Positions 24,502-34,440 of a stretch of DNA of 64,000 nt are shown here, piece by piece. Position 1 is the stretch's first letter; the number at the start of each line of letters is the position of its first letter. The notes below the pieces were generated by a model, which saw only the letters and a list, made by a program, of their open reading frames with translations, was not told where the DNA came from and did no database searches. Position numbers and translations under genes: made by a program. The DNA comes from Marinobacter santoriniensis NKSG1 (GTDB taxonomy: Bacteria > Pseudomonadota > Gammaproteobacteria > Pseudomonadales > Oleiphilaceae): positions 1 to 64,000 of the forward strand of contig NZ_APAT01000016.1 in the NCBI RefSeq assembly GCF_000347775.1, read 5' to 3'.

Positions 24502-25047
24502 TCACTCCAGATAGTACAGCGAATCCACATTCCGGGATTCAACGTCGCCCACGGAATCGTTGGTCATCGGCATGGGGATCGGGCACCGTTCGCGCACCTG
24601 GTCGTCTGCCACGGCGGCAACACAGGCCCGGAACCGGGGCTCGAGCTTCAGTTCCATGACGGTTTCGACAACACCATCACTGTGCTCGTTGACGGCAACC
24701 ATCTTGGCACCCCGGATATAGCTGTCGACGTAGGTACGGAACCGGTCGTTATGCAGCACGAAGTCGTTCACCGTGGAACTCCCGTAAATCACCGTGCCAT
24801 ATACGCGCTCAGCCAGATTGCGGTAGGCATCCAGTTGCGATGCACGGCGGGCCAGCAGTCGCTTTCGGGTGTCCAGCCGATCCTTTCCGGCATCCTCGTA
24901 GGTTCCGAATCCGCTCACGCGAACCACAATGGGTTTCAGGTTCTCGTCGAGACGCGCGTCGCGATTACTCTCCTGATAGCTGCCCACCGGGGCGCAGGCC
25001 GCTACAACCAACGCAAACAGCAGAACGGGAATCCGGCGCAAGGTCAT
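24502..25047 (-). CDS. flgP: LPP20-family lipoprotein, FlgP-like
   Basis: A 181-residue outer-membrane lipoprotein candidate: MTLRRIPVLLFALVVAACAP is a signal peptide ending in a lipobox (VAAC). The LPP20 domain appears as KRLLARRASQLDAYRNLAER followed by VYGTVIYGSS, as in Vibrio FlgP, an H-ring component. Linkage to flgT, 2 bases away, supports FlgP over other LPP20 proteins. The start at 25047 was selected because it places the lipobox at residue 18 and has GGAG upstream. FlgO, the usual third partner, is not found next to it. Confidence 0.8.
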   Translation of the reverse strand: MTLRRIPVLLFALVVAACAPVGSYQESNRDARLDENLKPIVVRVSGFGTYEDAGKDRLDTRKRLLARRASQLDAYRNLAERVYGTVIYGSSTVNDFVLHNDRFRTYVDSYIRGAKMVAVNEHSDGVVETVMELKLEPRFRACVAAVADDQVRERCPIPMPMTNDSVGDVESRNVDSLYYLE

Positions 25048-25301
25048 ATCCAATCTCCGAAAAATCAATCTTTCGCCTGACCATGAAAAAATCACGCCAA
25101 CTCGGACAACCACTTGAAATGCCGACGTTCCTGGCATTTCAGGCCTGATTCAGGAAGCCAAAGCGGCAAAATACTGCCTCCAATTACATACCGAAAACAA
25201 ATCGTTACCGCTTGCGGCATGAGTTTCGATCAGCTTCTGCTCTAACCTGTCTTCCACGTCATGTTTATTTTAACCATTACAGAAAAGAGCCTGTTTCAAA
25301 T

Positions 25302-26606
25302 ATGAACCACCTTCGTCTGACCAAGCTGTCCGCGGTCATTGGCCTGACCATTTTCTCCAGCACTGCCTTTGCCGGCCCCCAGAACTTTTCGTCCGCCCGC
25401 TCCTTTGCCATGGGTGGCACCGGCGTGGCGACGGCTCATCCCGCCGAGGCCGCCGCGGCCAACCCGGCCATGATGGCCGCCAACCAGAATGACTGGTCCG
25501 ACGACTTCGGCCTCATTCTGCCGTCGGTCAATGCCAGAGTGGCGGACGAACAGAAGGTGGTCGATCAGGTCGACGACATCCAGAGCGTCATTGACCGGTT
25601 CGATCAACAGGTCGCCGCGTTCAATCCGGCCACCGACAATCCGGATAATATCAAGAGCACGGCAGCAGACCTTCGGGACCGGCTGGTGGCTTTTGACCAG
25701 GACAAGATGCGCGCCAACCTGGGCCTGGGCCTGGCCCTGAGCGCGCCGAGCCAGGCCCTGGCCGTGGGGGCCTTTACCAATGCCACCCTGGTAACGACCA
25801 TCGAGGGCGAGCTCTCCGGTCAGGATCGTACCCTGCTGGATGATATCGCCAACGCTTCCAGCGCCGCGGATGCGCAGACGGCGATCGACGCCGCAACCGA
25901 CTCCAACGGCAATCTGAACCTCACCTCAAAGGGCAAGGTACTGGCCGCCGCCAAGGCTGAAGTTGGCCTGTCGTTCGCGCGGCAATTCGAACTTCAGAAC
26001 GGAGCCAACCTGCAGGTGGGTGTCTCCCCCAAATACGTTCAGCTGAAGACCTTCCAGTACACCGAGACCGTGTCAGGGTTTGAAGACAACAACTTCGACA
26101 GTGACAACAACACCACCGACAAAAGCGGCTTCAACCTGGATCTGGGCACCGCCTACACCTTTGGTGAAAGCCAGCAGTGGAACCTCGGCGTCGTTGCCAG
26201 GAACCTGATCCCCATGGAACTGGACTCCGCCGCCAGCCGCCCCGACCTTGGCGAGAAGGTGCGCACTCTCGAATTGAACCCAACCGTCACGGCGGGGATC
26301 GCCCATACCGGCGACTTCCATGTGCTCACCGCCGAGCTGGATCTGACCAAGAACAAGGCTTTCGGCTTTGAAGACGATACCCAGTGGCTCGCTCTCGGCG
26401 CCGAACTGGATGCCTGGCGCTATGCCCAGCTGCGTTTTGGTGTACGCCAGAACCTGGCCAGCAACGACAACAACGATGGCATTGAAGAAAAGACCCAGTT
26501 CACGGCCGGTTTCGGTCTGAACCTGATGGGGGTACGCCTGGATCTCGCCGGCCTCTATAGCAAAGCCGACGTTGGCGCCGCCCTGGAACTGGGAACATCC
26601 TTCTAA
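25302..26606 (+). CDS. TraF-family outer-membrane protein (chromosomal)
   Basis: A 434-residue exported protein with signal peptide (LSAVIGLTIFSSTAFA) and the motif RSFAMGGTGVATAHPAEAAAANPAM, the hallmark of the family annotated as 'conjugal transfer protein TraF' (TraF_2). That stretch is also typical of FadL-like outer-membrane barrels. The remainder alternates beta-strand-like segments and ends with Phe (ALELGTSF), as outer-membrane barrels do. Residues about 75-125 and 175-220 look helical and may form a periplasmic insert. No conjugation genes lie nearby, so the plasmid-derived name should not be taken as function. The ATG at 25302 starts immediately before the signal peptide. A terminator follows. 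Confidence 0.7.
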   Translation: MNHLRLTKLSAVIGLTIFSSTAFAGPQNFSSARSFAMGGTGVATAHPAEAAAANPAMMAANQNDWSDDFGLILPSVNARVADEQKVVDQVDDIQSVIDRFDQQVAAFNPATDNPDNIKSTAADLRDRLVAFDQDKMRANLGLGLALSAPSQALAVGAFTNATLVTTIEGELSGQDRTLLDDIANASSAADAQTAIDAATDSNGNLNLTSKGKVLAAAKAEVGLSFARQFELQNGANLQVGVSPKYVQLKTFQYTETVSGFEDNNFDSDNNTTDKSGFNLDLGTAYTFGESQQWNLGVVARNLIPMELDSAASRPDLGEKVRTLELNPTVTAGIAHTGDFHVLTAELDLTKNKAFGFEDDTQWLALGAELDAWRYAQLRFGVRQNLASNDNNDGIEEKTQFTAGFGLNLMGVRLDLAGLYSKADVGAALELGTSF

Positions 26607-26627
26607 GCACCACCGCCTGAGCGAAAG

Positions 26628-26655
26628 CCCGCCCGGAAACCGGCGGGTTTTTTTT
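26628..26655 (+). terminator. Terminator after the TraF-family gene
   Basis: CCCGCC pairs with GGCGGG, with an inner CGG/CCG extension containing one bulge. Eight T follow directly. Confidence 0.85.
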
Positions 26656-26730
26656 ATGCCCGGGTTTGCGAACTCTGGCCCCGCGCCGGATAATCCTTAT
26701 GTATTCAACACCTACCGGCGGAGACCTTTC

Positions 26731-27855
26731 ATGCAAACCTACCTGGTCGGCGGCGCTGTCCGCGACGAACTGCTTGGCCTGGAGGTCAAGGATCGGGACT
26801 GGGTCGTTGTGGGCGCCACGCCCGAGGAGATGCTGGCAAAGGGATTCAAACAGGTCGGGGCAGATTTCCCGGTGTTCCTGCATCCGGAAACCCGCGAGGA
26901 ATATGCTCTCGCCCGAACCGAGCGCAAGCAGGGGCGCGGCTATCACGGATTTTCGGTCTACAGCGCTCCGGATGTCACCCTGGTAGAGGATCTCAAACGG
27001 AGGGACCTCACCATCAATGCCATGGCCCGATCCGAGGACGGCGAGCTGGTTGACCCGTTCGATGGTTACCGGGACCTGCTCAGCCACACCCTCCGGCACG
27101 TTTCCCCCGCCTTTTCCGAGGACCCTCTGCGCATCCTCCGGACAGCCCGCTTTGCCGCACGGCTCAGCCCCCGCGGTTTCAGGGTATGCGACGACACCAT
27201 GACCCTGATGAGGCAAATGGTGGCTGACGGCGAGGTGGACCACCTGGTGCCGGAACGGGTCTGGCAGGAAATCCAGCGGGCGCTCCATGAACGCGAACCC
27301 GGCACTTTTTTCGAGGTTCTCCAGGCGTGCGATGCACTGGCCGTGCTGATTCCGGAACTCTCAGCTCCGGAGGTGCTTGAGAAGGCCCTTGAAGCCTTAC
27401 GCTGCGTCAATCGCTCGACCTCCAACACGGACCAACGCGTCGCAGCGCTGTTCTCGGTACTGGACGAAAAGACGGCCCGCCAGCGGGCGTCTGCTCTGAA
27501 GGCACCCAACGACTGCCGGTCTCTCGCCGGGCTCACTGCCCATTTCAAAGCCGTGGTGACTGACTTATGCTCAATGGACCGGTTACCGGCCAACCGCCTC
27601 CTTGAGCTGCTCGATACGGCTGATTTCTGGCGGCGACCGGAGCGATTCCAGGCGCTGATGGAGGTGCTTGGCTGCGCACTGCCCGAACCGGAACGGGCAT
27701 TCCTCAAGGTTCTTGAAAAGGCCGCCGAAGGTGCGACCGGCGTAAACCCGAAAGCACTGATGGCAAGAGGGTTCAGCGGTAAGGCGCTGGGGCGTGCAAT
27801 CCGGGAGGAACGATTGACTCGTATACAACAGGCATTGTCTGACACCAACGACTGA
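26731..27855 (+). CDS. cca: CCA-adding tRNA nucleotidyltransferase without HD domain
   Basis: A 374-residue class II nucleotidyltransferase that builds or repairs the CCA end of tRNA. Visible motifs are YLVGGAVRDELLG, the metal-binding DRD in VKDRDWVVVG, the RRDLTINAMAR motif and EDPLRILRTARFAAR of the neck. The C-terminal 140 residues lack the His-Asp phosphohydrolase motif found in E. coli Cca (412 residues), so the accessory phosphatase and phosphodiesterase activities are probably missing. The ATG at 26731 has a GGAG nearby. The folM-type gene starts 8 bases after its stop. Confidence 0.9.
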   Translation: MQTYLVGGAVRDELLGLEVKDRDWVVVGATPEEMLAKGFKQVGADFPVFLHPETREEYALARTERKQGRGYHGFSVYSAPDVTLVEDLKRRDLTINAMARSEDGELVDPFDGYRDLLSHTLRHVSPAFSEDPLRILRTARFAARLSPRGFRVCDDTMTLMRQMVADGEVDHLVPERVWQEIQRALHEREPGTFFEVLQACDALAVLIPELSAPEVLEKALEALRCVNRSTSNTDQRVAALFSVLDEKTARQRASALKAPNDCRSLAGLTAHFKAVVTDLCSMDRLPANRLLELLDTADFWRRPERFQALMEVLGCALPEPERAFLKVLEKAAEGATGVNPKALMARGFSGKALGRAIREERLTRIQQALSDTND

Positions 27856-27863
27856 GGATACCC

Positions 27864-28610
27864 ATGACTGCCAACGCACCTGTTGCACTGGTTACCGGTT
27901 CGGCCCACCGATTGGGCGCCCGTACCGCCGAAATGCTGCATGACCGCGGTTGGAACCTGATTATTCACTACCGGTCCCGGCAGACCCAGGCGCAGGCGCT
28001 CACGGAAAAGCTCAACGAAGACCGGCCGGGGTCCGCCATCTGCCTTCAGGGCGACCTGACCCGCCTGGACGACGTGCATCGCCTCGGCAAAGAGGCACTC
28101 GCCCACTGGGGTCGTCTGGACGGGCTGGTGAACAATGCCTCGGTGTTCTATCCGACGCCAAACGGTGAGGCCATGCACGAGGACTGGGACCGGATCATGA
28201 ACACCAACCTCAGGGCGCCTTTCTTCCTGCTGCAGACCTGCCTGACCGCCCTGCGTAAAAGCCATGGCAGCGTGGTGAACCTGATCGATATCTACAGCGA
28301 AAAGCCCCTGAGCAACCACCCGCTCTATTGCGCCAGCAAAGCCGGCCTCGCAGCCATGACCCGCTCCTGGGCCAAGGACCTCGCGCCGGACGTGCGGGTT
28401 AACGGTGTCTCCCCCGGCGCCATCCTCTGGCCTGAAAACGATGGCGCCATTGATCGCAGCTACCAGAAAGCGATCGTGGAGAAGACGCCCCTGGCGACCA
28501 CCGGCAATCCGGACGATATCGCCGGTACCATCGTGTTCCTGATGTGTGACGCACCGTTCGTAACGGGTCAGATCATCTCCGTGGATGGCGGGCGCAGCCT
28601 GAACATGTGA
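27864..28610 (+). CDS. Pteridine reductase (SDR family)
   Basis: A 248-residue short-chain dehydrogenase. The cofactor loop is [16 protein letters not shown], and IIHYRSR after the second strand is the NADPH-binding arginine segment seen in pteridine reductases. [10 protein letters not shown] and the catalytic Tyr-x3-Lys in [14 protein letters not shown] complete the active site; the usual Ser position is replaced by Asp (LIDIYSEKP), as in PTR1 enzymes. It probably reduces dihydrobiopterin- or dihydrofolate-like substrates. GAGG precedes the ATG, and cca is 8 bases upstream, so the two may share a transcript. Confidence 0.85.
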   Translation: MTANAPVALVTGSAHRLGARTAEMLHDRGWNLIIHYRSRQTQAQALTEKLNEDRPGSAICLQGDLTRLDDVHRLGKEALAHWGRLDGLVNNASVFYPTPNGEAMHEDWDRIMNTNLRAPFFLLQTCLTALRKSHGSVVNLIDIYSEKPLSNHPLYCASKAGLAAMTRSWAKDLAPDVRVNGVSPGAILWPENDGAIDRSYQKAIVEKTPLATTGNPDDIAGTIVFLMCDAPFVTGQIISVDGGRSLNM

Positions 28611-28719
28611 CCGGCCCCGTTTGGGTCGGTCACGGCTTTCCGGATACAATGCCCGGCAGTTTTCCATTCCCCAAGGTGCGATGCCGAGGGCTCGTGCCAC
28701 CAGATACCGGAGAATCGTC

Positions 28720-29898
28720 ATGCGTGATGTCGTCATTGTTGCCGCCAAGCGGACTGCCATCGGAACCTTCGGCGGAGCGCTATCCAGCCTGCCCGCGGAC
28801 CAGCTTGGCAGCGCCGTCATCAAGGCGCTGCTGGAAGAGACCGGTGTCGCGGCCGATCAGATCAACGAAGTGGTTCTGGGCCAGGTGTTGACGGCTGGCT
28901 GCGGGCAGAACCCGGCGCGCCAGGCGGCCATCCACGCCGGCATCCCGGCCTCGGTACCGGCCATGACCATCAACAAGGTTTGCGGCTCCGGTCTGAAGGC
29001 TGTGCACATGGCTGTGCAGGCGATCCAGTGCGGTGATGCGGAGCTCATGGTGGCCGGTGGCCAGGAGAGCATGAGCCAGGCGCCGCACGTACTCCCCAAC
29101 AGCCGCAACGGCCAGCGCATGGGCAACTGGACCATGATCGATACCATGATCAAGGACGGCCTGTGGGACGCGTTCAACGACTACCACATGGGCATTACCG
29201 CCGAAAACATCGTGGACAAATACGGTATCAGCCGTGAAGAGCAGGATGCTTTTGCCGCGTCCTCACAGCAGAAAGCGGTGGCCGCCCAGCAGGCCGGTTA
29301 CTTTGATGGCCAGATCGTTCCGGTCAGCATTCCCCAGCGCAAGGGCGACCCGCTGATCGTCAACAAAGACGAAGGGCCCCGGGATGGTGTCACCGGCGAC
29401 GGCCTGGCCAAACTCCGCCCCGCCTTCAAGAAGGATGGAACGGTCACCGCCGGCAATGCCTCCTCCCTGAACGATGGCGCTGCGGCGGTTCTGGTGTGCA
29501 GCGCCGAAAAGGCCAGAGAACTGGGGCTGACACCGCTGGCTACCATCAAGGCCCACGCCAACGCCGGGGTGGATCCGACCATCATGGGGACCGGACCAAT
29601 TCCCGCCAGCCAGCGCTGCCTGGCGCGAGCAGGCTGGACAGTCGATGACCTGGACCTGATCGAGGCCAATGAAGCGTTCGCGGCGCAGGCCATCTCTGTC
29701 AACCGTGACCTGAAATGGGATACCGACAAGGTCAACGTCAACGGTGGCGCCATTGCCCTGGGCCACCCCATCGGCGCATCCGGGTGCCGCATTCTGGTGA
29801 CCCTGCTTCATGAAATGATTCGTCGGGATGCGCACAAGGGCCTGGCCACACTGTGCATTGGCGGCGGCATGGGCGTCGCCCTCGCCGTAGAACGCTGA
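28720..29898 (+). CDS. Acetyl-CoA C-acetyltransferase (thiolase)
   Basis: A 392-residue thiolase with all active-site motifs: the nucleophilic cysteine in [16 protein letters not shown] (residue 88), [16 protein letters not shown] with the catalytic His (near residue 349), and the second Cys in [10 protein letters not shown] (near residue 382). The [12 protein letters not shown] stretch is typical of biosynthetic acetoacetyl-CoA thiolases (PhaA/AtoB). It condenses or cleaves acetoacetyl-CoA; no polyhydroxybutyrate or ketone genes are adjacent to decide direction. CGGAGAA lies before the ATG. trmL begins 4 bases after its stop. Confidence 0.92.
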   Translation: MRDVVIVAAKRTAIGTFGGALSSLPADQLGSAVIKALLEETGVAADQINEVVLGQVLTAGCGQNPARQAAIHAGIPASVPAMTINKVCGSGLKAVHMAVQAIQCGDAELMVAGGQESMSQAPHVLPNSRNGQRMGNWTMIDTMIKDGLWDAFNDYHMGITAENIVDKYGISREEQDAFAASSQQKAVAAQQAGYFDGQIVPVSIPQRKGDPLIVNKDEGPRDGVTGDGLAKLRPAFKKDGTVTAGNASSLNDGAAAVLVCSAEKARELGLTPLATIKAHANAGVDPTIMGTGPIPASQRCLARAGWTVDDLDLIEANEAFAAQAISVNRDLKWDTDKVNVNGGAIALGHPIGASGCRILVTLLHEMIRRDAHKGLATLCIGGGMGVALAVER

Positions 29899-29902
29899 CA
29901 CC

Positions 29903-30367
29903 GTGCTGCATGTGGTGCTCTATGAGCCGGAGATACCGCCGAACACCGGCAATATCATCCGGCTCTGTGCCAATACGGGTTGTCAGCTGCACCTGATTGA
30001 GCCCCTGGGTTTCACCCTGGAAGACAAGCAGATGCGCCGGGCCGGCCTGGATTACAGCGAATACGCCACCGTCAAGGTCCACAAGGACTATGCCGGATTT
30101 CTTGCGAGCGAACAGCCGGCACGGCTCTTTGGCCTGACCACCAAGGGAAGCGGCCACTACCACCAGGCCAGCTTCGAGGATGGGGACTATCTGATGTTCG
30201 GGCCGGAAACCCGTGGCCTCCCGCAAGAAGTCCGTGAGAGTTTACCGGCCGGTCACCGGCTGAGAGTTCCCATGCGACCGGAGAGCCGCAGCCTGAACCT
30301 CTCCAACACGGTAGCTCTGGTGGTGTATGAAGCCTGGCGCCAGCTGGGCTTTGACGGGGCTGTGTAA
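29903..30367 (+). CDS. trmL: tRNA (cytidine/uridine-34 2'-O)-methyltransferase TrmL
   Basis: A 154-residue SPOUT-class methyltransferase. The start [20 protein letters not shown] and the knot motifs [10 protein letters not shown] and [20 protein letters not shown] match E. coli TrmL closely, including the full length. It methylates the ribose of the wobble base in tRNA-Leu isoacceptors. The start codon is GTG, 4 bases after the thiolase stop. A bidirectional terminator follows. Confidence 0.94.
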   Translation: MLHVVLYEPEIPPNTGNIIRLCANTGCQLHLIEPLGFTLEDKQMRRAGLDYSEYATVKVHKDYAGFLASEQPARLFGLTTKGSGHYHQASFEDGDYLMFGPETRGLPQEVRESLPAGHRLRVPMRPESRSLNLSNTVALVVYEAWRQLGFDGAV

Positions 30368-30380
30368 CCCTGGTTGCAGA

Positions 30381-30415
30381 CATAAAAAAAACCGGCCTTG
30401 GCCGGTTTTTTTATG
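30381..30415. terminator. Bidirectional terminator between trmL and secB
   Basis: ACCGGCC pairs with GGCCGGT around TT, with runs of A on the left and T on the right that extend the symmetry. It can end transcripts from both flanking genes. Confidence 0.9.
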
Positions 30416-30430
30416 TCCTTCGAGGCGTGA

Positions 30431-30931
30431 TCAGTGCGTCTTCGACTCTTCTTCGGCACCGCCTTCGGCTTCCTGCTGTTTACGCTGGAGCGCCTGGGCG
30501 TAGATCGCATCGAAATTGACCGGCGCCAGCATGAGAGCCGGGAAGCTGCCCTTGTTGACGACGTTATCGATGGACTCGCGGGCGTAGGGGAACAGGATGG
30601 TCGGGCAGTAGGCACCCAGCATCTGGCCAAGCTGAGGACCTTCAATACCATGAACCAGGAACACACCGGCCTGCTGGATCTCGACGATGTACGCCACCTT
30701 GTCGCCAATCTTGGTGGTGACCGTCAGGGACAGCACGACTTCGTACTGGTTGTCGCTGACCTTCTCGTGGGACGTGTTCAGATCCAGGTTGACCTGCGGC
30801 TGCCACTGCTCCTGAAACACCAGCGGAGAGTTCGGCGATTCGAAAGACAGGTCCTTCACGTAGATGCGCTGAAGGGCAAACTGGGGTTGGTTCTGGTTGT
30901 CATTGCCTGCGGCTTGCTGATTCTCAGCCAT
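30431..30931 (-). CDS. secB: Export chaperone SecB
   Basis: A 166-residue tetrameric chaperone that keeps preproteins unfolded and hands them to SecA. The N-terminal FALQRIYVKDLSFESPNSPL, VYIVEIQQAGVFLVHGI-like central strands and CPTILFPYARESIDNVVNKG with FPALMLAPVNFDAIY are all classic SecB. The C-terminal tail is acidic and Glu-rich (EAEGGAEEESKTH). AAGGA lies upstream of the ATG at 30931. A rhodanese-like gene lies upstream, as in E. coli, but the glutaredoxin gene usually found between them is missing. Confidence 0.96.
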   Translation of the reverse strand: MAENQQAAGNDNQNQPQFALQRIYVKDLSFESPNSPLVFQEQWQPQVNLDLNTSHEKVSDNQYEVVLSLTVTTKIGDKVAYIVEIQQAGVFLVHGIEGPQLGQMLGAYCPTILFPYARESIDNVVNKGSFPALMLAPVNFDAIYAQALQRKQQEAEGGAEEESKTH

Positions 30932-31069
30932 GTTCGGTCCTTTAGGTTTCATTCCTGGGCTCGGAGCCCGTTGTTATCGGGTAGCTGCCGGAACAGTCTA
31001 CTGCGTGCCTACGCCGGCTAATGTGAAACAGTGCGGCAGAACCGCCCGGAGATCAAGACCGAGCCGGCC

Positions 31070-31486
31070 TCACTTCTTGACCAGCGGCAAGTTGGCGTCT
31101 TTCCACTCGCTGATGCCACCGCTGAGCCGCACCACGTTGCTGAATCCTTCGGCATTCAGCTGCTTGACCGCCATGGACGAATGCTGGCCCATCTTGTCCG
31201 CGATGATGATCTGCTTCTCCTTGAAACGGTTCAGTTCGCTGGCCCGGCTCTTGAGGCTGTTCAGCGGGATATTGACGGAGCCGGTAATACGACCGGTCCC
31301 GAAATCCTTGCGATCCCGGATATCCACCACCACCGCCTCGTCCCTGTTGATCAGGTTTACCGCTGCCTGGGCCGAAACCTTCGAGCCGCCACGACGCGTC
31401 TCAAGCGCAAAGATTGCCAGGAGAAAAGCGACGAACAGCGATGCCAGGATGTAGTGGTTAACAACGAATTCAAACAAGCGGTCCAT
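31070..31486 (-). CDS. yibN: Membrane-anchored rhodanese-like protein lacking the catalytic Cys
   Basis: The 138-residue protein has one N-terminal membrane helix (YILASLFVAFLLAIFALE) and a single rhodanese fold: AVVVDIRDRKDFGTGRITGS and VRLSGGISEWKDANLPLV. At the catalytic loop, where E. coli YibN has a cysteine, the sequence reads ADKMGQHSSMAVKQL, and there is no cysteine in the whole protein. Sulfur transfer by the usual persulfide mechanism is therefore excluded. Synteny with secB and gpmI (yibN-secB and gpmI neighbours in E. coli) supports the orthology. It may be a membrane-located binding module. Confidence 0.8.
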   Translation of the reverse strand: MDRLFEFVVNHYILASLFVAFLLAIFALETRRGGSKVSAQAAVNLINRDEAVVVDIRDRKDFGTGRITGSVNIPLNSLKSRASELNRFKEKQIIIADKMGQHSSMAVKQLNAEGFSNVVRLSGGISEWKDANLPLVKK

Positions 31487-31634
31487 GAAATTACCCTGAA
31501 AATTGGTTTGGCCGGATTATACACACCCCGCCTGTCCGACAGAAGGTGACGAAAGTGGCGAGAAAATGCGAAAATAGAGACACTCTCATTTCGTTTTTCG
31601 CAAATTGACTGACATTTTCCTTCCGGACACAAAC

Positions 31635-33182
31635 ATGACTGCAAACCGCAAGCCGACGGCACTGATTATCCTCGACGGCTGGGGCTACCGAGACCCGGCA
31701 GATGACAACGCCATCAGCAAGGCCAACACACCTTTCTGGGACCAGCTCTGGGCCAACCAGCCGAGAACGCTGATCAACACATCCGGCATGTTTGTAGGGC
31801 TCCCGCAGGGACAAATGGGCAACTCCGAGGTCGGCCACATGAACCTGGGTGCGGGCCGGGTGGTTTATCAGAGCCTGACCCGAATCGACAAGGATCTCGA
31901 GGACGGCCACTTCCAGGAGAACCCGGTACTCTGTAGTGCCATTGACAAGGCGGTTGCAAGCGGCCGGGCCGTGCATCTGATGGGCCTGCTGTCCCCGGGT
32001 GGCGTGCACAGTCACGAGGACCACATTCTGGCTGCAGCAGAGATGGCAGCAAACCGGGGCGCAAAGGAAGTCTACGTCCATGCCTTCCTGGACGGGCGTG
32101 ACATGCCGCCGCGGAGCGCCAAACCCTCCCTGGAAAAAGCCGCCGCCAGGCTGAAAGGCCTGGGGGTAGGACGGGTCGCCACCATCGTCGGCCGGTATTT
32201 TGCGATGGACCGGGATAATCGCTGGGACCGGATCGAGTCTGCCTACAACGCCATGACACTCGGCGATACCGAGTTCACCGCCGAAGATCCGATCAGCGCG
32301 CTGGAACAGGCCTACGAACGGGGCGAAAACGACGAGTTCGTAAAGGCCACCCATATCCAGGCGCCGGGCGAAGCCGACGGCCTGATCCGGGACGGGGACA
32401 CGGTACTGTTCATGAATTTCCGTGCCGACCGGGCACGGGAAATGACCCGCACCTTCGTGGAAAAAACTTTTGACGGCTTTGAACGCCGCCGGCATCCGGA
32501 ACTGGCGGAATTCGTCATGCTTACCGAGTATGCCGCGGACATCAAAACCGCCTGCGCCTACCCGCCGGAGCAACTGTCCAACGGACTGGGCGAATACGTC
32601 TCCAAACTGGGCAAAACCCAGCTCAGGATTGCCGAAACCGAAAAGTACGCCCACGTCACCTTCTTTTTCAATGGCGGCCTGGAAACACCGTTTGAGGGAG
32701 AGGAGCGCATACTGGTTCCCTCACCCAGGGTGGCAACCTACGATCTGCAACCAGAAATGAGCGCACCGGAAGTAACCGACAAACTCGTCGAAGCGATCAA
32801 GAGCGGCAAGTACGACCTTGTGGTGTGCAACTACGCCAACGGCGACATGGTAGGCCACACCGGAAAACTGGACGCGGCCATCAAGGCGGCAGAGTGCCTG
32901 GATACCTGTGTAAAACGGGTGGTCGAGGCCCTGGACGAGGTTGGCGGCGAAGCCCTGATCACCGCCGACCACGGCAACTGCGAACAGATGACCGATCCCG
33001 GTTCCGGGCAGGTGCACACCTCCCACACCATCGGCCCGGTTCCTCTGGTCTACACCGGCCATCGCCCGGTTCATCTTCGGGACGACGGCAGCCTGAGCGA
33101 CGTAGCTCCCTCGTTGCTGACCCTGATGGGCCTGGAGCAACCCAGCGAGATGACCGGGCACAGCCTGGTAGAACTCGACTGA
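31635..33182 (+). CDS. gpmI: 2,3-bisphosphoglycerate-independent phosphoglycerate mutase
   Basis: A 515-residue dimanganese enzyme that interconverts 3- and 2-phosphoglycerate. The nucleophile Ser64 lies in [17 protein letters not shown], metal-binding Asp14 in [10 protein letters not shown], and the C-terminal metal site in [11 protein letters not shown] followed by [12 protein letters not shown]. Length matches E. coli GpmI (514). The ATG at 31635 was preferred over an upstream start because it aligns with the family. envC follows with a 16-base gap. Confidence 0.96.
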   Translation: MTANRKPTALIILDGWGYRDPADDNAISKANTPFWDQLWANQPRTLINTSGMFVGLPQGQMGNSEVGHMNLGAGRVVYQSLTRIDKDLEDGHFQENPVLCSAIDKAVASGRAVHLMGLLSPGGVHSHEDHILAAAEMAANRGAKEVYVHAFLDGRDMPPRSAKPSLEKAAARLKGLGVGRVATIVGRYFAMDRDNRWDRIESAYNAMTLGDTEFTAEDPISALEQAYERGENDEFVKATHIQAPGEADGLIRDGDTVLFMNFRADRAREMTRTFVEKTFDGFERRRHPELAEFVMLTEYAADIKTACAYPPEQLSNGLGEYVSKLGKTQLRIAETEKYAHVTFFFNGGLETPFEGEERILVPSPRVATYDLQPEMSAPEVTDKLVEAIKSGKYDLVVCNYANGDMVGHTGKLDAAIKAAECLDTCVKRVVEALDEVGGEALITADHGNCEQMTDPGSGQVHTSHTIGPVPLVYTGHRPVHLRDDGSLSDVAPSLLTLMGLEQPSEMTGHSLVELD

Positions 33183-33198
33183 ACAAAGTTCCCGGGTT

Positions 33199-34338
33199 TT
33201 GAAACGACTCCACCTCCTGGCGCTGTGCCTCACCCTCGTGGTGTGGGCAGCGCCCGTGACCGCCCAACCGGACGTCACCCCGGCCCAGGTCGAGGCCTTG
33301 AAAGATCGCATCAAGGACATCGACGACTGGCTGGCCGACGCCGAGGACGACCGCTCCGACCTCGAACAACAGCTGGCAGCAACGGAACGCCGCATCAGCA
33401 CACTGACCCGCGAACGCCGGGATCTGCGCCAGAAGCTTGAGCAACAGCAGCAACGACTCAAACAGCTTTCGGAAGAAGAGGCCGAACTGACACGCACGCT
33501 GGACCGGCAGCGGGAAAGCCTGAAACGTCAGATCCGCGCCGCCTGGATGGAAGGCGATGCACCGGCGGTCAAGGTACTGCTGAACGAAATCGACCCCGAC
33601 CGGATTGCCCGGACGATGACCTATTACGAGTATCTCAGCCGGGATACCGTCGCCCAGCTCGAAACCTTCCACGACAACCTGCAGGCCCTGAAGCGTACGG
33701 AAGACCAGGCCCGTGCCACGCAGGATCAGCTGAAGCAGACCGAGCAGCAACTCGCCGAGAGGCAGAAACAGCTAGCCGGCTCCCGCAAGGAACGGGAGCA
33801 GACCCTGGCGGCACTGAAAGCAGACATCCGGACCAAGCGCAGTGAACGGGAAGACCTCGAAGCCGATCGTAAACGCCTGGAGCGCCTGCTCAATGAGGTG
33901 CAGCAGGCCATCGCCAGCATCCCTTCCCCGAACGAGTCCCAACCGTTCAAGTCACTTCGCCGCAAACTCCCATGGCCGGCAAACGGCAAGGTCATCAGTG
34001 GCTTTGGCGATCATTACGCCGACGGCAAACTCCGGCGAAATGGCCTGTTGATCGGAACCAAGGCGGAAGCACCGATCAAGGCGGTCCACTACGGACGAGT
34101 GGTGTTTGCCAACTGGCTGCGGGGCTTCGGACTGCTCACCATCATCGACCATGGCGACGGATACATGACGCTCTATGGGCACAGCAGCAGCCTCTTCACC
34201 AGCCCCGGGGACTGGGTGGCGGCCGGAGAAACCATTGCCCTGGCGGGTCGCACCGGGGGTGCCGACACACCGGAACTCTATTTCGAGATCCGCCACAACG
34301 GAAAACCCGACAACCCCCGGCGCTGGCTGGCAAAATAA
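33199..34338 (+). CDS. envC: Murein hydrolase activator EnvC
   Basis: A 379-residue periplasmic protein with a signal peptide (LLALCLTLVVWAAPVTAQ), about 210 residues of coiled coil full of Glu, Gln and Arg, and a C-terminal LytM domain. The zinc ligands of active LytM enzymes are absent: RNGLLIGTKAEAP replaces the His-x3-Asp stretch and PELYFEIRHNGKP lacks the His-x-His pair. This is normal for EnvC, which activates the amidases AmiA/AmiB at the septum instead of cutting peptidoglycan itself. The start codon is TTG. Position between gpmI and ctpA matches other gammaproteobacteria. Confidence 0.93.
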   Translation: MKRLHLLALCLTLVVWAAPVTAQPDVTPAQVEALKDRIKDIDDWLADAEDDRSDLEQQLAATERRISTLTRERRDLRQKLEQQQQRLKQLSEEEAELTRTLDRQRESLKRQIRAAWMEGDAPAVKVLLNEIDPDRIARTMTYYEYLSRDTVAQLETFHDNLQALKRTEDQARATQDQLKQTEQQLAERQKQLAGSRKEREQTLAALKADIRTKRSEREDLEADRKRLERLLNEVQQAIASIPSPNESQPFKSLRRKLPWPANGKVISGFGDHYADGKLRRNGLLIGTKAEAPIKAVHYGRVVFANWLRGFGLLTIIDHGDGYMTLYGHSSSLFTSPGDWVAAGETIALAGRTGGADTPELYFEIRHNGKPDNPRRWLAK

Positions 34339-34440
34339 CGAACAGTCATCCGGAGGGCTGACAAACGGGCCCACTGACGCCATACTGTCGTGAATCCGGA
34401 AAAATCCGTCCAACTAGTGGAAACAAAACGGGATCTATTA

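Noticed and set aside
25302..26606. Conjugation gene because of the TraF family name
   Set aside because: No other transfer, mating-pair or relaxase genes are near; the family is widespread on chromosomes, and the name is historical.
27066..28823. Minus-strand frame of 585 codons opposite cca and pteridine reductase
   Set aside because: Both plus-strand genes are certain by motif; the antisense product has no structure and abnormal Arg/Ser content.
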